Of a DNA stretch of 64,000 nt, positions 52,255 through 61,155 are shown one piece after another. The DNA is taken from contig OW818698.1 in assembly GCA_942493375.1 (NCBI GenBank), positions 2,480,001 through 2,544,000 of the forward strand, read 5' to 3'. Below the pieces are notes generated by a model. It was not told where the DNA came from. It saw nothing but the letters and a program-made list of their open reading frames with translations, and searched no databases. This DNA comes from G942493375 sp942493375. GTDB lineage: Bacteria > Armatimonadota > UBA5829. Each line of letters begins with the position of its first letter. Positions within the stretch are counted from its first letter, which is position 1. A program made the position numbers and the translations under genes.

Positions 52255-53211
52255 ATGAGCAGAAATATCGCTTCAATAGCTTTAGTTACTATCATGGCTA
52301 TCACAGCCATGTTATTTAGTTCAACTGTATACGCAGGCAAAAATGGCTCCTGTGATTACTCAGTTGCCCAAGGAGCCAGTTGTAGTCAGACTAGTACAAT
52401 GGCTCCATCGACATACACAAAGAACCTGCCAGTGTTCACTGCTTTGAAGTCTGGTATGGATTATAATATTTACGCAGACAACAAACTCTTCCTGACAGTT
52501 ACCTATGCAGATGCTCAGGCCAACGGGATTTCACCAGAAAAGCTGGCTGATACATGGGTGAGACGCTTGAATGAGACATTACCCAGCATTGTCAGTTTCC
52601 ACAAACCAAGTGAAATGCAGGCAAATAGTGTGTTAATCCCAAAAGACACAGTCATTCGTGCCACTCTGAATAAACCTCTTAGTTCGGCGACCAGCAAGGT
52701 TGGAGACAGATTTTATGCATACCAACAAGGTGCAATTGCCGGAGGTTTTCCTGAAAAGACCAAATTCACGGGCAAAATAGTGTCAGTCATAAAGGCATCA
52801 GATAATATGGCTGGTCAGATTGGCATAATGTTCGTGAACGCCAAACTACCTGATGGAAAGATTCTACCCTTCGAAGGCCGTCTCATCTCCCTGGACGATA
52901 ACAGCGTAATGATGGATCAGAGTTCCGGCAGATTGATGGCTAGTGCAAGTGCCCAGGGATCCAACGGCACATTTATTGCATCGGGAGCTGGAGCTGGGTT
53001 GGCAATTGGCCAGTCTTACGGAAATAGTCCATTCCTTGGTGCAGTTCTTGGAGGCAGCAGCAGTTCTCTTTACAGCCAGCAGCAAGTTACACCTGCTGTT
53101 GGTCAAGACGCACAAGTCCCAGCAGGAACAGCATTTGGAATATTGCTGGACCAGGATGTAAACTGGACCTCACTCCCACCTGCAGCTCCGGAGTATTATG
53201 TTGACCATTAG
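52255..53211 (+). CDS. Secreted protein of unknown function
   Basis: 318-aa exported protein with signal peptide 1-27 (ending STVYA). A small N-terminal Cys-containing segment (GSCDYSVAQGASCSQT) is followed by a mixed domain (YNIYADNKLFLTVTYADAQ, LADTWVRRLNETLP) seen in envelope proteins that bind ligands, then a beta-rich domain (SVLIPKDTVIRATLNKPLSS, VGDRFYAYQQGAIAGGFPEKTKFTGKIVSVIKA), recalling VirB10/TrbI-like proteins only loosely, and a Gly/Ser-rich stretch near the C-terminus (FIASGAGAGLAIGQSYGN). I do not recognise the family. GGAGG lies before the ATG. It is divergent from the leader RNA promoter and stands alone. Confidence 0.75.
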   Translation: MSRNIASIALVTIMAITAMLFSSTVYAGKNGSCDYSVAQGASCSQTSTMAPSTYTKNLPVFTALKSGMDYNIYADNKLFLTVTYADAQANGISPEKLADTWVRRLNETLPSIVSFHKPSEMQANSVLIPKDTVIRATLNKPLSSATSKVGDRFYAYQQGAIAGGFPEKTKFTGKIVSVIKASDNMAGQIGIMFVNAKLPDGKILPFEGRLISLDDNSVMMDQSSGRLMASASAQGSNGTFIASGAGAGLAIGQSYGNSPFLGAVLGGSSSSLYSQQQVTPAVGQDAQVPAGTAFGILLDQDVNWTSLPPAAPEYYVDH

Positions 53212-53262
53212 TTCTTCAAACAGACGATTAGTCTTTGCTAATAATTGAAAAAAGATTCTAAT

Positions 53263-53303
53263 CAACCTCAGTATAAAGTGCAAAACACAGTATACTGAGG
53301 TTG
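53263..53303 (+). repeat. 13-bp hairpin upstream of the second GNAT operon
   Basis: CAACCTCAGTATA (53263-53275) and TATACTGAGGTTG (53291-53303) are perfect arms around a 15-nt loop. It could end the transcript of the secreted-protein gene or belong to the promoter region of the GNAT operon (promoter at 53333). Confidence 0.55.
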
Positions 53304-53332
53304 ACTGCATTATAGGGTGATACTCACTTCAG

Positions 53333-53361
53333 TTTACAATCCATTCTGTATTCGTTATAAT
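53333..53361 (+). promoter_or_regulatory. Sigma70-type promoter of the GNAT-GrpB-GNAT operon
   Basis: TTTACA (53333-53338), a 17-bp spacer and TATAAT (53356-53361) lie about 40 bp before the first gene. Confidence 0.65.
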
Positions 53362-53402
53362 TCCAAACTAAGCTGTGTATGAAATATTCTTAGGGGTAAC
53401 CG

Positions 53403-53942
53403 GTGTATATGGAACTTGAGTTGAGGGAATTGGGCTTGGATGACGGCATGGACGTCTTCGAAATGCTAAAAGAAATCGGGCCGGGAGAGAGTGGTTATGG
53501 AAGCTCCGGATATGACATTGAATATACTGATTTCCCAAAGTATCTGCAAAGCCGGATTGATATGTCTAATGGGGTAGGTATTGACCTCACAATATATGTC
53601 CCTCAAACAATATACTGGTTGTTTGTAAATGGCAGGCCAGTAGGTGTAGGGAAATTCAGGCACTACTTGAATGATTCCCTCAGAATAATCGGCGGGCATA
53701 TTGGATACTGTATAAGACCAACAGAACGTGGGAAAGGGTATGGCAACCTGATTCTGGAGGAGCTACTAAAGAAAGCCAGGGAAAAGGAAATTACTGAGGT
53801 GCTCATAACGTGTAGAGAAGACAATATCCGCTCCCGTAAAGTTATTGAGCATAATGGTGGTATTCTTGAGGATATCATTGAAGACGGATGCAGATACTGG
53901 ATAACAGCATTGCCTAAGCATCTTGATAGAGGATTGTTATGA
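53403..53942 (+). CDS. GNAT-family N-acetyltransferase
   Basis: 179 aa. Acetyl-CoA loop in YCIRPTERGKGYGNLILEELL, with the following VLITCREDNIRSRKVIEHNGG strand-helix, matches GNAT enzymes of the streptothricin/YitI-like type. Starts at GTG 53403 (AGGGG six bases upstream; an ATG at 53409 is possible but at worse spacing). The stop overlaps the next gene by 4 bp (ATGA). Substrate not known. Confidence 0.88.
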   Translation: MYMELELRELGLDDGMDVFEMLKEIGPGESGYGSSGYDIEYTDFPKYLQSRIDMSNGVGIDLTIYVPQTIYWLFVNGRPVGVGKFRHYLNDSLRIIGGHIGYCIRPTERGKGYGNLILEELLKKAREKEITEVLITCREDNIRSRKVIEHNGGILEDIIEDGCRYWITALPKHLDRGLL

Positions 53943-54484
53943 TAGGCTTGCAACGAGGAACAGTCAAGCTTGTTCCCCATGATCCCCACTGGGAAGTATT
54001 GTATGAAGACGAAAAACGAATTCTGTCACACGCATCTAGTGACACTATATTGGCGATTGAACATATCGGTAGCACAGCTATCCCGGGCATTCCCGCAAAG
54101 CCAATTATTGATATTAGCATCGGTGTTGAGTCTTTAGAGATTGCCCGTGGTATGAAAGACCGGTTCGCAGAATTGGGATATGAGTATCGACCGTTTATAT
54201 CAGGTAACACATTCGAGGACTTAAAAGCTCAGGAACTGTATGTAAAAGGACCACATACAAAACGCACACATTATATTCATGTAACCATCCACAACAGTGA
54301 TTTCTGGAACAGAACCCTACTGTTTCGTGATTATCTACGGTGTAATTCCGACCGTGCTCAGGCATATGCTGACTTGAAAACTAGACTTGCAAAGGAATAC
54401 CCGGACGATCGTAAACAATACTCCAACAATAAAGCCGAATTCATAATCCAAACTCTAGAGTTAGCCAGGAACACACTAAAATGA
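53939..54484 (+). CDS. GrpB-family (UPF0157) nucleotidyltransferase-fold protein
   Basis: 181 aa. Diagnostic motif EHIGSTAIPGIPAKPIIDISIG (positions about 41-62), an X-G-S-T-A-type nucleotidyltransferase signature, plus YIHVTIHNSDFWNRTLLFRDYLR. GrpB proteins are often fused with dephospho-CoA kinase or found as single proteins beside acetyltransferases; their reaction is not established. Starts inside the previous stop and overlaps the next start (ATGA both sides), so the three genes are tightly coupled. Confidence 0.92.
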   Translation: MIGLQRGTVKLVPHDPHWEVLYEDEKRILSHASSDTILAIEHIGSTAIPGIPAKPIIDISIGVESLEIARGMKDRFAELGYEYRPFISGNTFEDLKAQELYVKGPHTKRTHYIHVTIHNSDFWNRTLLFRDYLRCNSDRAQAYADLKTRLAKEYPDDRKQYSNNKAEFIIQTLELARNTLK

Positions 54485-55581
54485 ATCTATGCACCAGAGA
54501 TACCAACCTTATCCTACTTCAACCACAACACTCTGATGAATTATATTCCTTGATTGAAAAAAATCGTGAGTATCTCTCACAGTGGGTATCGTGGCCTGAG
54601 CATTACCATTCAACAGAAGATGTATGCAGTTACACTAGAGAATGCCTTTACCGTTTTGCAGAAGATGGGAATCCGCTCTGTGGCATTATGTTCCAGGGGG
54701 AACTGGCTGGCACAGTCGATTTGTTGAGTGTCGATAAATCATCTCGTTCCACATCCATCGGCTATTGGATTGCTGAAGAGTTTCAAGGGAAAGGACTTGT
54801 AACCAATGCTGCGCAGGTAATAATCAACCATGCGTTCTCTTGCCTTAACCTAAACAGAATTGAACTGACGGCTATTCCGGAGAATCTTCGCAGCCTAAGA
54901 GTTGCTCAGCGCCTGGGCTTCAAGCACGAAGGCACACTATATCAGATTGTGAAGGCAAATGATGGGTATAAGGACAGGGAGCTTTATGGGTTGTTGGGGG
55001 AAGATTGGCAGACAAATTGCGAGCCACTAGAGTTTTCATTTCGTATAAATTCTGAACTTGAACTAAGGTTGCTTCAGCCTTGTGATGCAGATGCACTCTA
55101 TACATTGAGCCGTACCAACCAGGAACACTTAGGACCATGGCTTGCCTGGGCCAATGGACCATTTTCAGTTGATATCAGTCGCAATTTTATCAGAAATACT
55201 ATCAAGCATCTTGCAGATAGTACCGCATTTACATGGAGCATCTGGTATCAAGGCAGATTAGCCGGGATTATCTCCACAATCAATAACAACTGGCTGAGTA
55301 ATAAAACCGAACTTATATATTGGCTCGGAATCGATTTCCAGGGAAAAGGTTTGATTACATTAGCTGGTCCAGTTGTGATAAACCACCTTTTTGAAGTGCT
55401 AAAACTCAATCGAATCGAACTAAGAATAGCTGCTGTCAACATTCGTAGTAAGGAAACCGCCAAACGTCTGGGGTTCAAGCTTGAAGCTACATCCCGTAGA
55501 GCAGAACTCGTTGCAGGACAATTGGTTGATGTTGATCGTTACGCACTGTTATGCTCGGATTGGAAACAGACAAATCATTAG
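54481..55581 (+). CDS. Tandem double-GNAT (RimJ/RimL-type) acetyltransferase
   Basis: 366 aa of two GNAT domains (about 1-180 and 185-365). Domain one has GYWIAEEFQGKGLVTNAAQ and NRIELTAIPENLRSLRVAQRLGFKHEGTL; domain two has YWLGIDFQGKGLITLAG and NRIELRIAAVNIRSKETAKRLGFKLEATS. The same two-domain design occurs on the other strand at 49856, so the two are ancient paralogues. Likely acetylates amine or protein substrates; specificity unknown. Overlaps the GrpB-type gene by 4 bp, last gene of the operon. Confidence 0.9.
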   Translation: MNLCTRDTNLILLQPQHSDELYSLIEKNREYLSQWVSWPEHYHSTEDVCSYTRECLYRFAEDGNPLCGIMFQGELAGTVDLLSVDKSSRSTSIGYWIAEEFQGKGLVTNAAQVIINHAFSCLNLNRIELTAIPENLRSLRVAQRLGFKHEGTLYQIVKANDGYKDRELYGLLGEDWQTNCEPLEFSFRINSELELRLLQPCDADALYTLSRTNQEHLGPWLAWANGPFSVDISRNFIRNTIKHLADSTAFTWSIWYQGRLAGIISTINNNWLSNKTELIYWLGIDFQGKGLITLAGPVVINHLFEVLKLNRIELRIAAVNIRSKETAKRLGFKLEATSRRAELVAGQLVDVDRYALLCSDWKQTNH

Positions 55582-55677
55582 AGTTGTGATTACCCCTCTA
55601 TGCAAATTGTAATTGCACATTCCTACCAAAACCAGTGTATACTAATGCAATTGTAATATGGTGTTTGGAGGAATAAT

Positions 55678-57737
55678 ATGCTTCTCTTAGTTGCTGGTAT
55701 GTTGCTTGGGTTGTTGGTTATGGCGATTGTTGATATGAGCCGTTATAGTGATGATTCGGACTATGTCCCTGCTCCCTGGACTCCGGTCAATGTAGACAAG
55801 GATGGAGACTCCGTTAAGGTCAGTGTCTGGGGACGGGAATATACTTACTCTAATGGCCTCCTGCCGGAGAGTGTATTTACAGTCGGCGAGGATTTATTGT
55901 CCGGGCCAATAAGGTTGATTGCTGATAATGATTCCGGTCCAATAGTCTGGGATAAGGCTCAACACTTTATAGCTTCAAAGAGCAAATCCAGTGCTGTTGT
56001 GTGTGGATCGCAGAATAGCAATGATGTTATCGCGAATGCAGTCTGTACAGTGGATTATGATGGCGCTATCAGGGTCGATATGAGCATATTTCCGCATCGA
56101 GATGGCACATCGACTCTCAATAAACTCTGGGTGGAAATCCCTATAAAGAGCTCGAAGGCTTTCCTCTACCACTATTGGCCGAAGGATGATACAGGGGTCG
56201 TCCAGCAGGGAAGCTCTGCAAACTCCGGAGCCTTGCCAGGTGATGGATTACAGTTGCCGTTCAAACCGTGTGTCTGGCTTGGGTGGGACGAAGGCGGAAT
56301 ATCCTGGTATGCGGATTCAGATGAGTTCTGGACTCCTGCAGATAAGGATAAGGCAATTGAGATCATCAAAAATGAAGATGAGACTATTCTTAGGCTTCAT
56401 TTGGCAGATTCACACCCTGAGTTCTGGGGAAGACGAAAAGACTCCTGGGGCAGTGCGCTAAAACCTCTCAACATTACATTCGGTATCCAGGCAACACCAG
56501 TCAGGGATTCCCAAAGGACCGCCACAGATTGAAGCTCTGGGTAGGACCAAGTTCCGCCGATGCTTATACCCAACCAGATGAAAAGATCACCGGCATGACA
56601 GGATTCGAATATGTGACAGCAAACGGCATCAAGACTATCCACATACACGAAGACTGGAGCAACATCCAGAGCTACTGCATGCCTGCAGATGCTGACGGAT
56701 TGGATACTCTCATACGTGGAGCAAAGCAGCGAGATACCAGAGTTATTTCTTACTTTGGATATGAACTCTCTACCCTATCCCCCGACTGGGCAAAGTATGG
56801 CGACAGCTGTGTGATCAAAGGAACTGATGAAGCCTATCTTGGAGGTTGGGAACGCAAACCACCGCAGCGTGCATATATGGTCTGTTATGCCTCCGAGTGG
56901 CAGGACCAGCTGCTGGAACAGATCCGGAAGGCAATGGAGGAGCATTCTACTGATGGAGTCTATCTGGACGGTACCACAATGCCCTGGGGTTGCTGCAATG
57001 AAGCCCACGGGTGTGGGTATCGGGACAAATCAGGCGCACTCCATCCAACCTACCCGGTATTTGCTGTCAGGAACCTTATGCGCCGGATGTATGAGTATGT
57101 GCAGAGCAAGGGAGGGATAGTAAACGCCCACCAGAGCGGATGCTGCACTACTCCTACTCTCGGGTTCGTGCATTCCTATTGGGACGGAGAAAACCTGCAG
57201 AGCACCATCGTAGATGACCCATTGGCTACTCTCCCACTGGAAGCCTTCAGAGCAGAGTTTGTGGGCCGTAACTTCGGAATACCCGGAGATTTCTTGATCT
57301 ATCCCACTCTTCCCCACTGGACATACTCGAAAGCATTAGCCATAACAATGCTCCACGACGTCCTTCCCCGCCCAGCCGGGTTCGGTGAGGACAACGAGTT
57401 TGTATTCAAAATGTGGAAGACTCTTGATAAATTCGGTTATGCCAATGCCGAGTGGTATCCCTACTGGGGTGATAAACAAGCAGCAATCTGCACCCCGGAA
57501 CAGATCAAATGTTCAGCTTATATAAACCGCCAGACTTCCGAGCTGCTGCTGATAGTAGCGAATCTGTCTCAGACTGAGCTCGAAGCCAGGGTAGAAATAA
57601 ACACTGAATGGCTTGGAATCACCAAAGTATTTAGCTCAGTCAAGGAGAAACTTACAGGGAAGCCAGTTGCGATTGATGGTAATACTGTGGTTGTGACACT
57701 TGGAACTCTGGAAGCTGCGGTGGTCCGGGTTAGGTGA
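55678..57737 (+). pseudogene. Short member of the giant glycosidase-like family, split by a frameshift
   Basis: Third homologue of the proteins at 40566 and 44551, lacking CBM9 and LamG domains. The first frame (55678-56532, 284 aa) holds an N-terminal hydrophobic anchor (LLLVAGMLLGLLVMAIV) and the super-sandwich (PAPWTPVNVDKD to FGIQATPVRD). The second frame carries the barrel (about 56529-57737: GIKTIHIHEDWSNIQSY, STDGVYLDGTTMPWG, HSYWDGEN). Family members continue after ATPV.. with a P-K-D sequence, and here PKDRHRLKLWVGP is found in the -1 frame from about 56511, so one base seems lost near 56508. Alternatively a TTG at 56529 overlapping the TGA (TTGA) gives two coupled chains. GGAGG before the ATG at 55678. 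Confidence 0.8.
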
Positions 57738-57747
57738 TTTCAATGTT

Positions 57748-57787
57748 AATCTGACCGATCCGTCAGATCCGACAGATCGGTCAGATT
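57748..57787. repeat. AATCTGACCGATC palindrome, family G
   Basis: AATCTGACCGATC (57748-57760) and GATCGGTCAGATT (57775-57787) are perfect arms; the 14-nt middle repeats the unit (CGTCAGATCCGACA). It lies between convergent genes and could terminate both. Confidence 0.8.
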
Positions 57788-57795
57788 TAGGCTAA

Positions 57796-58626
57796 CTAAA
57801 GTTCAATCTTCTCTGGTATCTGCGTAAGCCCGTAATATTGGAACTCCACGCGGTCTTTATAGACTTTAAACACCTTGAATCCAACAGGTTCCGGACCCAT
57901 GGGTACAGCCATTGGAGCAGTAGTGGTCATTGTCAGTTTACCGGCGTGCCCGAGTGCTTCCCGGTGATAATGGCCTGCAACTGCGAAGTCAACGCCGTAT
58001 TTTTCCATCAAATCAAGGTAGTCATTGCGATAAGTCAGCGGGACTGTCCAATAGGCATCAGCTTCATCAGACTTGTCCAGGAACCATGGGTGATGCGTAA
58101 AGACAAATATGTGGTTAGATCGCTTAGCCGATTTCAACTGCTCTTCAAACCAGGTCCGCTGGGTAGTTCGTGCTGTCGGATCAGCGGTTTTGTGCCATAA
58201 CAGGAGAGAATCCAGCACAATAAACTTTGAACCCCGGCAATTGAATGAATAGTAGTCTTTCCCGTATGACTTCTGGTAGTTTGCTATGTCTTCTTTTGTA
58301 GCTGTATACATATCGTGGTTGCCTGCTACCAGAAATACCCCGATGCCTTTTCTGATTTTCTTAACAACATTAAGAAATGCACTAGTTTGAGCAGGATCGT
58401 TGGCTGCATTGGTCATATCCCCTGATATAACCACAAATGCTGGTTTCAATCGATTGATGCTCTCAACAGCTTTCTCAAAATTGGCAATATCCGGACCAAG
58501 ATCCTTGTTCTGAGTGGTAAACCCAAGCTGGGTATCGGCAATCTGGACAAAGAAAAACTCTGACTTCGCTGCATTAGCACCGATACTCAGGACCGAAAAC
58601 AAGATTACTATAAGGAGATACTTCAA
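57796..58626 (-). CDS. Secreted calcineurin-like metallophosphoesterase
   Basis: 276 aa, signal peptide 1-19 (ending SIGANA). The five calcineurin-like blocks are visible: FVQIADTQLG, VISGDMTNAAND, LVAGNHDMY, VFTHHPW and VAGHYHREALGH. Likely hydrolyses phosphomonoesters or diesters in the periplasm or outside. TTG start with GAGAGGTG upstream. Same direction as the CBM9 gene 35 bp upstream, so probably cotranscribed, linking phosphoester and glycan breakdown. Confidence 0.9.
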   Translation of the reverse strand: MKYLLIVILFSVLSIGANAAKSEFFFVQIADTQLGFTTQNKDLGPDIANFEKAVESINRLKPAFVVISGDMTNAANDPAQTSAFLNVVKKIRKGIGVFLVAGNHDMYTATKEDIANYQKSYGKDYYSFNCRGSKFIVLDSLLLWHKTADPTARTTQRTWFEEQLKSAKRSNHIFVFTHHPWFLDKSDEADAYWTVPLTYRNDYLDLMEKYGVDFAVAGHYHREALGHAGKLTMTTTAPMAVPMGPEPVGFKVFKVYKDRVEFQYYGLTQIPEKIEL

Positions 58627-58660
58627 CTAACACCTCTCACAACATAATTCATTCCAGCAT

Positions 58661-59668
58661 TCATGGAGTTTGAATAACCTGGACGCTAAATTTTCCTGTT
58701 ATTGGAAAGCTGGGAGATTGATAGAGAATCCTTTTACCCTCAGAATCCTTGATTATGACATTATATACAAAACAAGGCACAAAGCTGCATGGTATCTCAA
58801 TTGTCTTCCCGAATTCGTCCAGCTTGATTGATTGCTGACTGGCTACTTTTGGACCTACTGCAGAAGAGGTGTTCACCTCCACCAGCAGAGCAGCAGATTC
58901 CGGGCTATTCACATTAAGCCGGACTTTTGCGCTATCTTTACTGAGACTTTCAATTTTGAAAGTGATCCCAGTCGAATCGGTAAAGACTATATCTCCGAAT
59001 TTGGTCGGGGTTTGGAATCCCTGCACAGTAGGCACCCATCCGCTGTATTCAGGGATGTGAGGTGATTCCCGGTTGAAATTCGCTCCCCACCTGTCGCCTG
59101 CTACCGGCGTTTTCAACCCCAACTGACGGAATGGTATCGCTATCTCTACGCTCCAGTAATCAGATGCTTTGAATGTCTTTGACTGCCATTTTATGTTCCA
59201 CTTGATGTCGCTGGTTTCTGTCACGTTGATATCCTGCTGTGTCCCTAGAGCGTTGACTATCAACTGGTAGAAATAACGCCTACTTAAATCCGGATCCAGG
59301 AAAACGTCCACACAGTCGTCAGTCCAGACATCGGAGTCTCTGACGGTTTTCACAACTGATATCTTGTTCATCTGCGAATCATAGCATTTGAAAGCTACAT
59401 AAAGATTTTCCTGATCGTAACAGGTATAGACTTCACTCTGCTCAGCAGCAAATGTATCTCCCTTGATACTCAGGAAATTTGCTATGTGGGTGGCTTTCTG
59501 CCAGCAGATATCCGAGATCTGTCCATCAATTTGGGGAGGTGTATTAGTTTTTGGACAGACAACCAATGGCCGGGAAGATGCCTCAACGAGGGTTGTCTGG
59601 ATGATAACTAAGAACATAAAAATGATGCCGATATAGATTTTCTTTTCGATGCGTAGTACAGTAGACAT
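58661..59668 (-). CDS. Secreted CBM9-type carbohydrate-binding protein
   Basis: 335 aa, N-terminal signal anchor about 8-28 (IGIIFMFLVIIQTTLVEA). One CBM9/DOMON-like domain (about 35-230: PPQIDGQISDICWQKATHIANF, LYVAFKCYDSQMNK, DDCVDVFLDP, YYWSVEIAIPFRQLGL) like that in the giant proteins; the rest is an Ig-like segment. Binds sugars or a polymer; no catalytic residues seen. ATG at 59668 with GGAGG close upstream. Followed on the same strand by the metallophosphoesterase. Confidence 0.8.
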   Translation of the reverse strand: MSTVLRIEKKIYIGIIFMFLVIIQTTLVEASSRPLVVCPKTNTPPQIDGQISDICWQKATHIANFLSIKGDTFAAEQSEVYTCYDQENLYVAFKCYDSQMNKISVVKTVRDSDVWTDDCVDVFLDPDLSRRYFYQLIVNALGTQQDINVTETSDIKWNIKWQSKTFKASDYWSVEIAIPFRQLGLKTPVAGDRWGANFNRESPHIPEYSGWVPTVQGFQTPTKFGDIVFTDSTGITFKIESLSKDSAKVRLNVNSPESAALLVEVNTSSAVGPKVASQQSIKLDEFGKTIEIPCSFVPCFVYNVIIKDSEGKRILYQSPSFPITGKFSVQVIQTP

Positions 59669-59708
59669 TACCACCTCCTATATAATCCTGTTGTCGTTAC
59701 AACGTAAA

Positions 59709-60977
59709 TTACTTAACTCTTAACAATCTACCGCCACCGGGAGGGAGTGCGATTATCAAGCGAGAGTTTTCTGTGGGTGTCCATATACCGGTCACAGCAT
59801 CGAACGAGGACAGCTTACTCGGTCCTACAATAGTCGTTGTTACTGCTGCTTTATGGTTCAGGTTCACTACCAGCACATGTGTGGGTTTGGCGGATTTCCC
59901 GGACTTGCCGAAATATCCCAGCAACATTCCCTCCTCAGGCATACGAGACAAATTCTTCCCGCTGAAGTCAAGTGTAAATGAAGCTTTTTGGGGCAATGCA
60001 ATCGCACCCAGCGGCACTCTGCCAACATGATAAGCACCCAGAGAACGAAGGGGCTGCACTTGCGTGGCGATTGCTACAAACTGCGGATTTAGTTCCTGGG
60101 CTGCTCTATATTGGAGGGTAGTGGTGCCGTCTGGTCGCATCATCCCACCCGGGTCAACACCTCTTTCGTCGGCTTCCGTGTAGAAAGGTTCATAGTTGTA
60201 GACGAAATACATCAGTGCCTGAGCACCGTAAGCTAACGAGGTATAGTTGAGCCAGCGCATCTCATCGCGGCTGGGAGCACGCATACCCGGGCTCCACGTA
60301 CAAGCTTGCACACAGTTCATAAACGGAATATTGGCACCAAGTGCAGCTTCACGGACCAATGCTAAGTTGAGGAAATACTGGTTGCCATCTGTGCCATCTG
60401 CATTGAAATGGTAGTGGTCATAGCTCAGCAAACCCGGCTTTACCTTTTCGATGTACAACCGCAGATATTCCCTGTATGCCTGGACTACATCACCTTTGGT
60501 TCCAAGCTGGTCATTGGTTGCGTTTGTTGGAAACAGGTTAATCCAGGCCAGGTGGGCGGGGTCTTTTGCACGGAGATGAGCGACCAGTTTACCTAACTCA
60601 TCAAATCGAGTGGAACTGGGTTCGTCTACGATGAAATAGGAATACATAGCCGGATGGTTCTTGACGCGCTCGATTAATGCATCTACTGCAGCGGTTTTCG
60701 CAGTGTCACCTATGATATTATCAACTCTCCACAATTCACTCGTGCCTAACATTACACGCAAGCCAAATTTATGAGCAGGGTCAAACTCTTTCTCTCCACC
60801 CATAATGAGATTGAAGCCGCCTGCTGCCATCTGTTCCATCGGGCCACCACCCTGGTAGTAGGTCGTGATAGGGGTGCCGATTTTCCAACTACTCTTACTT
60901 TCAGCCGCAATAGCTGCTACACAGGAAAAATTGAATATAATAAGCGCCACTATAAGTGCTTTTAACTCTGTACGCAA
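59709..60977 (-). CDS. Secreted glycosidase-like barrel protein
   Basis: 422 aa, signal peptide about 1-24 (IFNFSCVAAIAA). Barrel homologous to the N-terminal part of the amidase fusion at 16607: both share YSYFIVDEPSST or YFLKDEPDSS (candidate Glu), a WINLFPTNAT/GLFPSSAT segment, LLSYDHYHFN/LLSYENPS and AYGAQALMYF/AYGARGIMYS. Here there is no amidase; a beta domain ends the chain (THVLVVNLNHKAAVTTTI). TTG start with GGAGG six bases upstream. Function in glycan use is inferred from context and fold; no CAZy family assigned. Confidence 0.75.
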   Translation of the reverse strand: MRTELKALIVALIIFNFSCVAAIAAESKSSWKIGTPITTYYQGGGPMEQMAAGGFNLIMGGEKEFDPAHKFGLRVMLGTSELWRVDNIIGDTAKTAAVDALIERVKNHPAMYSYFIVDEPSSTRFDELGKLVAHLRAKDPAHLAWINLFPTNATNDQLGTKGDVVQAYREYLRLYIEKVKPGLLSYDHYHFNADGTDGNQYFLNLALVREAALGANIPFMNCVQACTWSPGMRAPSRDEMRWLNYTSLAYGAQALMYFVYNYEPFYTEADERGVDPGGMMRPDGTTTLQYRAAQELNPQFVAIATQVQPLRSLGAYHVGRVPLGAIALPQKASFTLDFSGKNLSRMPEEGMLLGYFGKSGKSAKPTHVLVVNLNHKAAVTTTIVGPSKLSSFDAVTGIWTPTENSRLIIALPPGGGRLLRVK

Positions 60978-61033
60978 TGTAAGCCTCCATGTTTTATGTA
61001 TGATATATGGATTTTCAGAATCTGTGGATCATT

Positions 61034-61153
61034 TGAAACAGTTCAAGTTGCCGGGATTTTGTCATCCTGAGGAACAAAGGATCTGTTTTTATCCGAAAAA
61101 GCAGATCCTTCGTTCCTCAGGATGACAATGTGCCCGTATTACTGAGCTGTTAC
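61034..61153. repeat. Dispersed palindrome, family A copy 6 (MITE-like, extended)
   Basis: Core GTCATCCTGAGGAAC (61061-61075) and GTTCCTCAGGATGAC (61111-61125) with the same outer flanks as copy 4 (AGTTGCCGG on the left, TATTACTGAGCTGTTACG on the right). Ends two bases before the TGA stop of the gene on the minus strand. Confidence 0.88.
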
Positions 61154-61155
61154 GA

